From assembly GCF_003062295.1 (NCBI RefSeq), contig NZ_PYCN01000003.1, forward strand, positions 124,001 through 188,000: a DNA stretch of 64,000 bases, in the 5' to 3' direction. Below the pieces are notes generated by a model. It was not told the origin of the DNA. It saw only the letters and a list, made by a program, of their open reading frames with translations, and ran no database searches. The first letter of the stretch is position 1. The number at the start of each line of letters is the position of its first letter. Below, piece by piece: positions 45,751-54,905 of this stretch. Made by a program: the position numbers and the translations under genes. Source of the DNA: Bradyrhizobium algeriense (GTDB lineage: Bacteria > Pseudomonadota > Alphaproteobacteria > Rhizobiales > Xanthobacteraceae).

Positions 45751-45972
45751 ATGCCAGACATCAAGATCGTCACCGAAGTCGCCGGCCGCGTGTGCGCACT
45801 TCCCGTCACAACCGGCGGAGATGTCAGCGACGGCGACGAGATTGCTTTCGTCGAAGCCATGAAGATGGAAATTCCGGTCACGTCGACGACGGCAGGGAGA
45901 ATCAAGGCTATCCTGGTCAAACTCGACGACGTCATCGCTGAAGGACAGGTCGTCGCCGTCATCGAAGCTTAA
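45751..45972 (+). CDS. Biotin carboxyl carrier domain protein
   Basis: A stand-alone 73-residue biotinyl domain, with the biotinylated lysine in VEAMKMEIPV (Lys38). Its flat four-stranded half-barrel pattern is typical. GGGAGAACGGAA precedes the ATG. It is divergent from the IclR gene, whose own neighbour encodes the carboxyltransferase, so it is likely that transferase's carrier. A biotin carboxylase is needed and not seen here. Confidence 0.93.
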   Translation: MPDIKIVTEVAGRVCALPVTTGGDVSDGDEIAFVEAMKMEIPVTSTTAGRIKAILVKLDDVIAEGQVVAVIEA

Positions 45973-46133
45973 CTTGATCACGGCATAGACGTGCTTGCGA
46001 CGATTCCGCGACAATCTGCCCAGCTTAGATGTTGACGCATGCACACCTAACGTTGCCATCGCCAGCGGCCGATGACATGATCGGTGCTAACGAGTGACTT
46101 TCGCAAAGCGAAAACTATCTGAGGGAAAAAATT

Positions 46134-47294
46134 ATGATTCATCGGTTGAAGGCGTTCGCGCCAATTGCCCTTGCGGGCGTCTCGCTGCTCGCCTCGCCGG
46201 CCTATTCCCAGGACGTCAAGCTGCCGCCGACCATGGTCGTCACCGCCTATGACACCGGAACGGCGGGCTTCAACATCGCCGTCGGCATCGGCAAGATGAT
46301 GAAGGACAAATACGGTACCGATGTCCGCGTGCTGCCCGCCGGCAACGACGTGGCGCGACTGGCACCGTTGCGCGCCAAGCGCGCGGCCATGTCCGCGATG
46401 GGCTCCGGCTCCTATTTTGCGCAGGAAGGCGTGTTCGAATTCGGTACCAAGGAATGGGGTCCGCAAGCCCTGCAATTGGTGCTGTCTACCGTTGACTGCA
46501 ACGCCGCTACGCTCGGGGTCGCCAAGGATAGCGGCGTGACCGAGATCAAGCAACTCAAGGGCAAGCGCGTCGGCTTCGTGGTCGGTTCGCCGGCGCTGAA
46601 CCAGAATGCGCTCGCGATCCTGGCATTCGGCGACCTCAAGCAAAGCGACGTCAAGATTGTCGAGTTCTCGAGCTATGGCGCGATGTGGAAGGGCATGATC
46701 AACAACGACGTTGATGCCGCCTTCGCCACCACCATCACCGGCCCGGCGAAAGAGCTCGAGACATCACCGCGCGGCATCATCTGGCCGCCGCTACCCGCCA
46801 GCGACAAGGCCGGCTGGGAGCGCGTGAAAAAGGTTGGCTCGTTCTTCTTCCCGCACACCGCGACCTGCGGCGCCGGCATCACCAAGGACAAGCCGATCGA
46901 GCTCGGCAACTACCCCTACCCGATCTTCGTGTCTTACGGATCGCTGGGCGCCGACGAGGTCTATGCCATCACCAAGGCGATGATCACGGGCTACGACGCT
47001 TACAAGGATTCCGCGCCGGGCGCGGGCGGCCTTGCCGCCGACCGCCAGACCAAGAACTGGGTGGTCCCGGTACATCCGGGCGCAGCCAAGGCCCTGAAAG
47101 AAGCCGGTCAGTGGAGCGACGAACAGGAAGCCCACAACAAGGAATTGCTCAAGCGCCAGCAGGTATTGGCGGCGGCATGGACGGACTTCAACAAGTCCAG
47201 TCCGCCATCGGACGACAAGGCGTTTCTCGATGCCTGGATGAAAGCGCGCGCTGCGGCGCTGACCAAAGCCAGCATGCCGAACGGCTTTGAATAA
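46134..47294 (+). CDS. TAXI-family TRAP transporter binding protein
   Basis: A periplasmic solute receptor of 386 residues. The signal peptide is at 1-25 with Ala-Tyr-Ser before cleavage. The mature protein has TAYDTGTAGFNIAVGIGKMM, VRVLPAGNDVARLAPLRAK, and GKRVGFVVGSPALNQNALAIL, all typical of the TAXI group. It delivers a carboxylate to the permease encoded 53 bases downstream. In this cluster the likely cargo is the substrate of the carboxylase. Confidence 0.88.
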   Translation: MIHRLKAFAPIALAGVSLLASPAYSQDVKLPPTMVVTAYDTGTAGFNIAVGIGKMMKDKYGTDVRVLPAGNDVARLAPLRAKRAAMSAMGSGSYFAQEGVFEFGTKEWGPQALQLVLSTVDCNAATLGVAKDSGVTEIKQLKGKRVGFVVGSPALNQNALAILAFGDLKQSDVKIVEFSSYGAMWKGMINNDVDAAFATTITGPAKELETSPRGIIWPPLPASDKAGWERVKKVGSFFFPHTATCGAGITKDKPIELGNYPYPIFVSYGSLGADEVYAITKAMITGYDAYKDSAPGAGGLAADRQTKNWVVPVHPGAAKALKEAGQWSDEQEAHNKELLKRQQVLAAAWTDFNKSSPPSDDKAFLDAWMKARAAALTKASMPNGFE

Positions 47295-47347
47295 CAACAC
47301 TGCTTCGCTAGATCAGATCGAAGGCGAACACCGTCTCGGGGGAAGTA

Positions 47348-49405
47348 ATGTCTGCGAGCAATGGCGCGGCTGCGCCGACGAAGCGTATTGAATTCGACGA
47401 CCCGCATGCCAACATGCAGGAAGCCGAAGTCACACGCGTGCGCACGCTGCGAGGGGCGTGGCGCTGGGCGCTGGTGGTCGCGACCGCGGTCACCATCCTT
47501 TTGTGCATCAACCAGCAATTCTCGCTACGCTTCTTCCTCGGCTATACGCAGCTCAACACCGAGTATTTCTATCTCCTGATCGCGCTGATGCTGCCGTTCA
47601 CGTTCCTGATCTTTCCGGGAACCGAGAGCGCGCCGCTCGATCGAATTCCCTGGTATGACATCCTGTTTTTCGTCGTCACCTTCGCCTGCGCCATCCTCCT
47701 GATGCGCAGCGTCCGCAAGGCGGCGGAAGCCGGCTGGGAATTCGGCGGCGCGCCGACGGATGTCATCGTCGCCGGCGTCATCATGTGGGTGGTGCTGATG
47801 GAGGCGTTGCGGCGCACCGGCGGCTGGAGCCTGCTGTTGAGCGTGCTGCCGTTTACGGTATATCCGCTGTTTGCAGACGCGAAGTGGTTGGGACCGTTCC
47901 GCGGCACGCAGTCGACGCTCGAACAGGCAACGTCCTATCACGTGCTGTCGGGGGAAAGCCTGCTCGGCATCCCGATCCAGGCCTTTGCCGACACCGTAAT
48001 CGGCTTCCTGGTATTCGGCACCGCGCTGATGATGACGGGCGCCGGAAAGTTTTTTATCAACCTGTCATTCTCGCTATGCGGCACCTTCCGCGGCGGCGCG
48101 GCAAAAGTCTGCATCTTCGCCTCCGGGCTGCTCGGCATGATGTCGGGTTCGATCATCTCCAACGTGCTGACTGCCGGCACCATGACCATTCCGGTCATGA
48201 AAAAGAGTGGCTTCCGCGCCTCCTATGCCGCCGCGATCGAGGCCTGCGCGTCGACCGGCGCGGTGCTGGCGCCGCCGGTGATGGGCGCGACCGCGTTCGT
48301 GATCGCGCAATTCCTCAACGTCAGCTACGCCGACGTCGCGCTCGCCGCGATCATTCCGGCGGTGCTTTATTACGCCGGGCTGTTCATGCAGGTGGACTCC
48401 TATGCGGCGCGTCACAACCTGAAGGGCATTCCGCGTGCCGAACTGCCGAAGGTCTGGGATACGATCAAGGACGGCTGGTATTATGTCTTCGTCATCGCGC
48501 TCCTGATCGTGATGCTCTTGTATTTCAAGCGCGAGAGCCACGCGCCGTTCTACGCGACCGCGCTGCTGCTGGTCTTGAACCAGCTTTTCTCGAAGGACAC
48601 GCGCTGGACGCTCTCGACCATTAACAAGTTCCTCGAGGTCAACGGACGCACCTTTGTCGAGCTGGTCGGCATCCTGGCTGGTTGCGGCCTCTTGATCGGC
48701 GCGTTCTCGATGACCGGCGTGGTTTCCAGCCTCGCCAACGATCTGTTGCGGATCGCCGGCGACAATGCATTGCTGCTGCTCGTGATGTGCGCCTTCACCA
48801 GCCTCGTTCTCGGGCTCGGACTGACGACGACGGCCTGCTATATCTTCCTCGCCATCCTGGTGGCGCCCGCGTTGGAGAAGCTCGGCCTCAACCGCATGGC
48901 CGTGCACATGTTCATCTTCTACTGGGGCATGCTGTCCTCGATCACGCCGCCGGTCGCCATCGCCTCCTTTGCCGCAGCCGGCATAGCCGGCTCGCCGGCG
49001 ATGAAGACGGGATGGGAATCGATGTGGGTCGGCAGCATCATCTATTTCATCCCGTTCTTCTTCGTGCTGAACCCGGCGCTGGTGCTGCAGGGACCAAGCC
49101 CGTATCTGGAGGGGCTCGGCCTGATGGCGCTGGCGGGCTTCGGCACGCTGTTCATCTGCGGTGGCATCCAGGGCTATCAGGCGTTTGTCGGCGACCTCAG
49201 GGGCGCCGGCGCGCTGGAATGGCCGCTGCGGGTATTGCTCGTGATCGGTGGCTTCGTCATCGCCACGCCTGGCGGCGGCATCATGCCGCTCGCGCAATGG
49301 CAGGTCACCTCTCTTGGATTGGCGATCCTGATCCCGACCGCGCTCATCGCGCTGGTGCTGGTACGCCGCCAGACTCTGGCGCCGAGCCAGTTGCGCGCAC
49401 CCTGA
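47348..49405 (+). CDS. TRAP transporter fused 4TM-12TM permease
   Basis: A 685-residue inner-membrane protein in which the small DctQ-like and large DctM-like subunits are fused, as is usual for TAXI-TRAP systems. The first part has four hydrophobic segments to about residue 180. The second contains ASGLLGMMSGSIISNVLTAGTMTIPVMKKSGF and FIFYWGMLSSITPPVAIASFAAAGIAGS, hallmark DctM motifs. It works with the binding protein upstream as a secondary importer. Confidence 0.92.
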   Translation: MSASNGAAAPTKRIEFDDPHANMQEAEVTRVRTLRGAWRWALVVATAVTILLCINQQFSLRFFLGYTQLNTEYFYLLIALMLPFTFLIFPGTESAPLDRIPWYDILFFVVTFACAILLMRSVRKAAEAGWEFGGAPTDVIVAGVIMWVVLMEALRRTGGWSLLLSVLPFTVYPLFADAKWLGPFRGTQSTLEQATSYHVLSGESLLGIPIQAFADTVIGFLVFGTALMMTGAGKFFINLSFSLCGTFRGGAAKVCIFASGLLGMMSGSIISNVLTAGTMTIPVMKKSGFRASYAAAIEACASTGAVLAPPVMGATAFVIAQFLNVSYADVALAAIIPAVLYYAGLFMQVDSYAARHNLKGIPRAELPKVWDTIKDGWYYVFVIALLIVMLLYFKRESHAPFYATALLLVLNQLFSKDTRWTLSTINKFLEVNGRTFVELVGILAGCGLLIGAFSMTGVVSSLANDLLRIAGDNALLLLVMCAFTSLVLGLGLTTTACYIFLAILVAPALEKLGLNRMAVHMFIFYWGMLSSITPPVAIASFAAAGIAGSPAMKTGWESMWVGSIIYFIPFFFVLNPALVLQGPSPYLEGLGLMALAGFGTLFICGGIQGYQAFVGDLRGAGALEWPLRVLLVIGGFVIATPGGGIMPLAQWQVTSLGLAILIPTALIALVLVRRQTLAPSQLRAP

Positions 49406-49427
49406 TTGCGTTGCACAAGAGGAGGCG

Positions 49428-51287
49428 ATGAAACAATCGCCTCCTCCGCTTAACGCCGGCCCCGCTGCCTGGACCAGCTCGAAACCGCCCTTGCTGCGGT
49501 TCCTGAACGCCTGCCACGCGGATTTCGCGCCCGAAACCAGCGGCGCTGTCGCCGATTACATCCCCGAACTCGGCAAGGCTGATCCTGCCCATTTCGGCAT
49601 CAGCCTCGCCACCCTCGACGGCCATGTCTATGAGGTCGGCGACACCCAAATCCCCTTCACCATCCAGTCGATATCAAAACCGTTCGTGTTCGCGCTGGCG
49701 CTGGATACGCTGGGTGCGGCGCGGGTCGAAAGCGTCATTGGCGTCGAGCCATCGGGCGATCCCTTCAACTCGATCCGCCTCAACGCCGAGAATCATCCCT
49801 TCAATCCGATGGTGAATGCCGGCGCGATCGCCTGCTCCGGCCTGATCCACGAGGCCAAGGGCGACGCCGCATTCGAATACATCCGGCAGGCGCTCGGGCG
49901 GTTTGCCGGACGCGATCTCGACGTGGACGACGCCGTCTATGCCTCCGAAAGCACCACCGGCGACCGCAACCGCGCGATCGGCTATTTGCTGCGTACTAAT
50001 GCCGTGATCCGGGACAATGTGGCTGCCGTGCTGGAGGTGTATTTCCGGCAATGCGCCATCCTGGTGACGGCGCGCGATATCGCCGTGATGGCTGCGACGC
50101 TGGCCAACCGCGGCATCAATCCCGTGACCGGCGAACAGGTGCTCACGCCGTATGCCATCTCGCGGACGCTCTCCGTCATGACGAGCTCCGGCATGTATGA
50201 TTACGCCGGGGAATGGATCTACCGGATCGGCATCCCCGCCAAGAGCGGCGTCGGCGGCGGCATCCTCGCCGCGCTGCCGGCCCGGCTCGGGCTCGGCAGC
50301 TATTCGCCGAAACTCGACAAGCACGGCAACAGCGTGCGCGGCATCAAGGTCTGCGAGGCGCTGTCATCGCATTACGACCTGCATATGCTCAACCGCAGCG
50401 ACGACGCCCGCAACAGCATTATCGCCGACTACGACATCGGCAACAGCCCGTCGCGACGGGTGCGGCGTGCGCAGGAACAGAACATCCTCGCCGCGCATCA
50501 CCAGGACGTTCGCGTCATCGAACTGGTGGGCACGCTGTCGTTCTCCAATGTCGATTACGTCTCCCGCCAGCTCGCTGCCAAGCCGCGGCCGCAGCTCGTC
50601 ATCTTCGACCTCCGCCGCGTCACGGCCATGACCCGCGCCGGCACCCGCCTGCTCGCCGAGGAGTTCCGCGAGCTCGCAGGCTTCCACGTCACCGTGGTCC
50701 TGTCCGGCATCAGGCGGTCGTCGCCGGAATGGAAGATGATCGGGCAATGGACGGAAGGCCTGACCAACATTCGGAACTACTATCTGCTCGATGCCGCCAT
50801 CGAATGGGCGGAAGACCAGGTGGTCTATCGCTACGGCGGCGCGATCGATTTCTTCGAGGCGACCGAACTTTCCGAACAGGCGCTGCTGGCCGGACTGACG
50901 GACGAAGAACTGACCGATCTCGCCTCGCTCGCTTCGATCCAGACCTATCAGGCGAGCGAAAAGATCATCGCCTCCGGCGATCCCGCAACTTCCGTGTTCT
51001 TTCTCAGGAGCGGCGTCGTGCATGTCACGCTGCCCGACGGCATCCGCCTGGCGACGCTGACGGCCGGAATGCCGTTCGGCGAGATGGCGCTGTTGGAGCC
51101 GCACCGCTCCGCCGACGTCTTCGCCGACATGGCCGCGACCGCTTACGAAATCCCGCTCCGCGATTTCGAGCGTTTCCGAAAGCAGCATCCGCGCGCCGGC
51201 GAGCGCATCATGCGCAATCTTGCGCAATTGCTGGCCGATCGCCTGATCCTGGCGAATGCCAAGCTGAATCTGCTGACACCGAGCTAG
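49428..51287 (+). CDS. glsA: Glutaminase A fused to STAS and cyclic-nucleotide-binding domains
   Basis: Converts glutamine to glutamate and ammonia. The N-terminal beta-lactamase-like glutaminase (residues 20-320) has the nucleophile Ser81 and Lys84 in QSISKPF, then NPMVNAGAIA and SSGMYDYAGEW. Residues about 358-465 form a STAS domain (VRVIELVGTLSFSNVDYVS, LVIFDLRRVTAM). Residues 485-610 form a cNMP-binding beta-roll (ASEKIIASGDPATSVFFLRSGVVHVTL, PFGEMALLEPHRSADV). At 619 residues it is twice the usual single-domain glutaminase. It is likely allosterically controlled. Rhizobial relatives with this layout exist; the ligands are not known. The TRAP genes lie upstream with a 22-base gap. Confidence 0.92.
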   Translation: MKQSPPPLNAGPAAWTSSKPPLLRFLNACHADFAPETSGAVADYIPELGKADPAHFGISLATLDGHVYEVGDTQIPFTIQSISKPFVFALALDTLGAARVESVIGVEPSGDPFNSIRLNAENHPFNPMVNAGAIACSGLIHEAKGDAAFEYIRQALGRFAGRDLDVDDAVYASESTTGDRNRAIGYLLRTNAVIRDNVAAVLEVYFRQCAILVTARDIAVMAATLANRGINPVTGEQVLTPYAISRTLSVMTSSGMYDYAGEWIYRIGIPAKSGVGGGILAALPARLGLGSYSPKLDKHGNSVRGIKVCEALSSHYDLHMLNRSDDARNSIIADYDIGNSPSRRVRRAQEQNILAAHHQDVRVIELVGTLSFSNVDYVSRQLAAKPRPQLVIFDLRRVTAMTRAGTRLLAEEFRELAGFHVTVVLSGIRRSSPEWKMIGQWTEGLTNIRNYYLLDAAIEWAEDQVVYRYGGAIDFFEATELSEQALLAGLTDEELTDLASLASIQTYQASEKIIASGDPATSVFFLRSGVVHVTLPDGIRLATLTAGMPFGEMALLEPHRSADVFADMAATAYEIPLRDFERFRKQHPRAGERIMRNLAQLLADRLILANAKLNLLTPS

Positions 51288-51494
51288 AGCATGATGATTT
51301 TTGGTTAGATCGAGTTGGCCGCAGACGCGCTTCACCTCTCCCGCTTGCGGGGGAGGTCGGCGCGAAGCGCCGGGTGGGGGCTCTCTCCACTCGGGCAGTG
51401 TTGCCCGCGGAGACACCCCGGCCCTCCCCCGCATTCGGGAGAGGGAGCGCACCTTCTTCGTGGTCGCAGCCAAACCTAATTTCATCTTGCTTTA
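51284..51494. mobile_element. MITE-like element with imperfect terminal inverted repeats
   Basis: About 210 bp with no gene. The left end is CTAGAGCATGATG and the complement of the right end is CTAAAGCAAGATG; both continue to a GGTT-type segment. Inside are palindromes built from CTCCCGCTTGCGGGGGAG and CTCCCCCGCATTCGGGAGAG, a family common in Bradyrhizobium. The left end overlaps the glsA stop codon. The IS at 51495 is inserted at the right end. Confidence 0.6.
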
Positions 51495-52315
51495 GGGTCT
51501 GTTGGGATTCAGGATTCTCATCCGGGCTTGGTTGTGATTCAAGCTTTTGATGGACCGATTCGTTTTGACTGACGCCCAATGGGCGAAGATGGAACCGCTT
51601 TGTCTCGGCAAGCCGACCGATCCCGGACGCAGCGGCAAGGACAACCGGCTGTTTGTCGAAGCGGTGTTATGGATCGCCCGCACGGGCAGTCCGTGGCGCG
51701 ATCTGCCGCGCGCTTTCGGCCACTGGAACAGCGTGTATACGCGTTTCCGCGATTGGGTGAAGGCAGACGTGTGGAAGCGCTTGTTCGACGCGGTCTCGGA
51801 CGAGCCGGACATGGAATACGCCATGGTCGATGCCACCATCGTCAAGGTCCACCGCCACGGACAGGGCGCAAAAGGGGGACTCAGAGCCAGGCCATCGGCC
51901 GTTCGAAAGGCGGCATGACCACCAAAATCCTGGCGCTCACCGATGCGCTCGGCAATCTCGTGCGTTTCGTGCTGCTGCCCGGACAGCGCTTCGACACAGT
52001 CGGCGTGCCGCCGCTCATCGAGGGATTGGCCTTCGATGCGCTGATCGCTGACAAGGCGTTCGATAGCAACGCCATCATCGCTGAACTGGACGCGCGCGGC
52101 GCCAAGGTCGTGATCTCCCAGCATCCGCGTCGCGCAAAGCCTCTCGCCATCGACCAGGAGATGTACAAATGGCGGCATCTCATCGAAAACTTCTTCGGCA
52201 AGCTCAAGGAGTTCAAACGCATCGCCATGCGAGCCGACAAGACCGATCAAAGCTTCGCCTCCATGATCCATCTGGCTGCCGCCGTGATAAACTCTCGATG
52301 AATCCCAACAGACCC
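51495..52315. mobile_element. IS5-family (IS427-like) insertion sequence
   Basis: An 821-bp element. Its ends GGGTCTGTTGGGATTCA match in inverted orientation, and a TA direct repeat (51493-51494 and 52316-52317) is the target duplication, which defines the boundaries. It encodes one transposase in two overlapping frames. Size, TA target and two-frame layout fit the IS427 subgroup. It lies between glsA and tex and has interrupted the right end of a MITE-like repeat. Confidence 0.92.
51550..52301 (+). CDS. IS5-family transposase, two frames joined by -1 shift
   Basis: Frame one starts at 51550 (MDRFVLTDAQWAKMEPLCLG), ends near 51918, and holds DATIVKVHRHGQGAKGG with the first catalytic Asp. 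Frame two reads TQSQAIGRSKGGMTTKI..., has ADKAFDSNAI (second Asp) and IENFFGKLKEFKRIAMRADKT (Glu), completing the DDE triad, and stops at 52301. A run of four A and five G (51870-51878) sits where the -1 shift would join them. Both parts are otherwise undamaged, so the element may be active. Confidence 0.85.
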
Positions 52316-52338
52316 TAGGACGTGGCTGGCTCGCTGTT

Positions 52339-54681
52339 CTACGCTCCCGCCTTGCCCCGCCCGTTCTTTTCGGCGGCGCGCCGCAAGGCATCAGCCAGTG
52401 CACCGCCCTGTTCCTGTGCCTTGCGCGGCGCGGACGACGTCATCGACGCCTTGGAATACTCGCGCATCTTGTTTTCCGACAGCTTGGGGCCCTTCTCGCC
52501 CACTTCGTCGTCGAGCCGCAGCGTCAGTGCGATGCGCTTGCGGGCGACCTCGACCTCCAGCACCTTGACCTTGACGATATCGCCCGGCTTCACCACCTCG
52601 CGCGGGTCCTTGATGAAGGTTTTCGACATCGCCGAGATGTGCACCAGCCCGTCCTGGTGCACGCCGATATCGACGAAGGCGCCGAACGCCGCGACGTTCG
52701 TCACCGTGCCTTCCAGGATCATGCCGCGCTTGAGGTCCTTGATCTCCTCGACGCCCTCCTTGAACACCGCGGCCTTGAATGCCGGACGCGGATCGCGGCC
52801 GGGCTTTTCCAGTTCGCGCAGGATGTCGGTGACCGTGGGCAGGCCAAACGTGTCATCGACAAAGGCCTGCGGCTTCAACTGGCGCACGATCTCGGCATTG
52901 CCGATCAGCGCCTTGATGTCGCTCTTGGCTGCGGTGAGTATCCGCCGCACCACAGGATAGGCTTCCGGATGCACACCGGACGAATCGAGCGGGTCTTCAC
53001 CGCCGTTGATGCGCAGGAATCCCGCGCATTGCTCGAACGCTTTCGGTCCCAGCCGCGGCACTTCCTTCAGCGCCTTTCGCGATTTGAACGGCCCGTTGGC
53101 GTCGCGATGCTGCACGATGCTTTGCGCCAGCCCTGCGCCGATGCCCGACACCCGCGCCAGCAGCGGCGCGGAAGCCGTATTGGCATCGACGCCGACGGCG
53201 TTGACGCAGTCTTCGACCACGGCATCGAGCGAGCGCGCCAGTTTGGATTCGCCGAGGTCATGCTGGTACTGTCCGACGCCGATCGCCTTCGGGTCGATCT
53301 TGACGAGTTCGGCCAGCGGATCCTGCAGGCGCCGCGCGATCGACACCGCGCCGCGCAAGGTGACGTCGAGCTCCGGCAATTCCTCGGACGCGAAGGCCGA
53401 GGCGGAGTAGACCGACGCGCCCGCTTCGGACACTACGATCTTCGACATATTCAGGTCCGGCAGCAGCTTGACCAGCTCGGTCGCCAGCTTGTCGGTCTCG
53501 CGCGAGGCGGTGCCGTTGCCGATCGCAATCAGGTCGACGCGGTGCGCGACCGCGAGCTTGCCCAGCGTCGCCAGCGCCGCATCCCATTGCCTTTGTGGCT
53601 CGTGCGGATAGATCACGCTGGTCGCCACCACCTTCCCCGTCGCGTCGACGACGGCGACCTTGACGCCGGAGCGGTAACCAGGATCGAGCCCCATGGTGAC
53701 GCGCGCGCCGGCCGGCGCCGCCAGCAGCAGGTCGCGCAAATTCGAGGCGAACACCCGCACGCCCTCGGTCTCCGCCGCCGTCCACAGCCGCATCCGCAGG
53801 TCGATGTTGAGGTGCACCTGGATCTTGGTGCGCCAGGCCCAGCGCGCGGTCTCGATCAGCCAGCGGTCGCCCGGGCGGCCCTGATCGGTAATCGCAAAGC
53901 GCTGCATGATCTTCAGTTCATACGTGCTGGGAACGCCGGCCACCGGAGCATTCGCCTCGGGCATCATCTGCAGCTCGAGGATTTCTTCCTTCTCACCGCG
54001 AAACAGCGCGAGAATGCGGTGCGACGGCAGCTTGTGGAGGGCTCCGTTGTAGTCGAAATAGTCCTTGAACTTCTCGCCTTCGGTCTTCTTGCCCTTGCGC
54101 ACGGTGGATGTCATCACCCCGTTCGACCACATTTCTTCGCGCAAGCGCCCGATCAGATCGGCATCCTCGGCAAAGCGCTCCACCAGGATCGCCCGCGCGC
54201 CTTCGAGCGCTGCGGCGACGTCCGCGACCTGCTTCTCGGCGTCGACGTAGCCGGCAGCCACGACCTGCGGATCGTTCTGCGGCTGCGTCAGCAACAGTTC
54301 GGACAACGGTTCGAGCCCGGCTTCCTTGGCGATCTCGGCCTTGGTGCGGCGCTTCGGCTTGAACGGCAGGTAGATGTCTTCCAGACGTCCCTTGCTGTCG
54401 GCCGCCATGATCGCCGCTTCCAGCGCGGCGTCGAGCTTGCCCTGCTCGCGCACCGAGTTGAGGATGGCCGTCCGGCGATCTTCAAGCTCGCGCAGATAGG
54501 TCAGCCGTTCCTCCAGCGTGCGCAATTGCGCGTCGTCGAGCCCACCGGTGATTTCCTTGCGATAGCGCGCCACGAACGGCACGGTGGCGCCGCCGTCGAG
54601 CAATTCGACTGTCGCCGAGATCTGCTGCTCGCGAACGCCGAGTTCTTCCGCGATCTGTCGATTGATATTTGCCACGGCCAA
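52339..54681 (-). CDS. tex: Tex family RNA-binding protein
   Basis: A 780-residue transcription accessory protein that acts in RNA processing and stress. It has the N-terminal helical Tex domain ([29 protein letters not shown]), a YqgF-like nuclease-fold domain ([22 protein letters not shown]), helix-hairpin-helix units around [27 protein letters not shown], and a C-terminal S1 domain ([26 protein letters not shown]). Start is TTG 54681 or GTG 54675; the exact codon is uncertain. Its 3' end stands about 20 bases from the IS. Confidence 0.95.
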   Translation of the reverse strand: MAVANINRQIAEELGVREQQISATVELLDGGATVPFVARYRKEITGGLDDAQLRTLEERLTYLRELEDRRTAILNSVREQGKLDAALEAAIMAADSKGRLEDIYLPFKPKRRTKAEIAKEAGLEPLSELLLTQPQNDPQVVAAGYVDAEKQVADVAAALEGARAILVERFAEDADLIGRLREEMWSNGVMTSTVRKGKKTEGEKFKDYFDYNGALHKLPSHRILALFRGEKEEILELQMMPEANAPVAGVPSTYELKIMQRFAITDQGRPGDRWLIETARWAWRTKIQVHLNIDLRMRLWTAAETEGVRVFASNLRDLLLAAPAGARVTMGLDPGYRSGVKVAVVDATGKVVATSVIYPHEPQRQWDAALATLGKLAVAHRVDLIAIGNGTASRETDKLATELVKLLPDLNMSKIVVSEAGASVYSASAFASEELPELDVTLRGAVSIARRLQDPLAELVKIDPKAIGVGQYQHDLGESKLARSLDAVVEDCVNAVGVDANTASAPLLARVSGIGAGLAQSIVQHRDANGPFKSRKALKEVPRLGPKAFEQCAGFLRINGGEDPLDSSGVHPEAYPVVRRILTAAKSDIKALIGNAEIVRQLKPQAFVDDTFGLPTVTDILRELEKPGRDPRPAFKAAVFKEGVEEIKDLKRGMILEGTVTNVAAFGAFVDIGVHQDGLVHISAMSKTFIKDPREVVKPGDIVKVKVLEVEVARKRIALTLRLDDEVGEKGPKLSENKMREYSKASMTSSAPRKAQEQGGALADALRRAAEKNGRGKAGA

Positions 54682-54905
54682 ATCTTTCCCGAAACCAGCG
54701 CGGCAGGTGAATCGCCCCCGCCGCCGGAGGCCGCTTATGGACCATCGCAGATTATTTCATCAAGGCGTTGCGGGAAACAAATTGATCTGTGGATGGCCTT
54801 AATCGAACAATTCAATATGTGCGAACAACCAGTTGCGATGACACAAGATAAAGGTGGATCGATGGCGTTGTAATGTGTAAACGGACGCTCCCTCCAGGAG
54901 TACCC

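Noticed and set aside
48074..49297. A 407-codon frame antisense to the TRAP permease
   Set aside because: Arg/Glu/His-rich translation typical of the antisense of a membrane protein gene.
52639..54873. A 744-codon open frame antisense to tex
   Set aside because: It lies wholly opposite the conserved tex gene; composition is His/Arg/Asp-rich and no motif is seen. Long antisense frames arise from GC-rich codon use.
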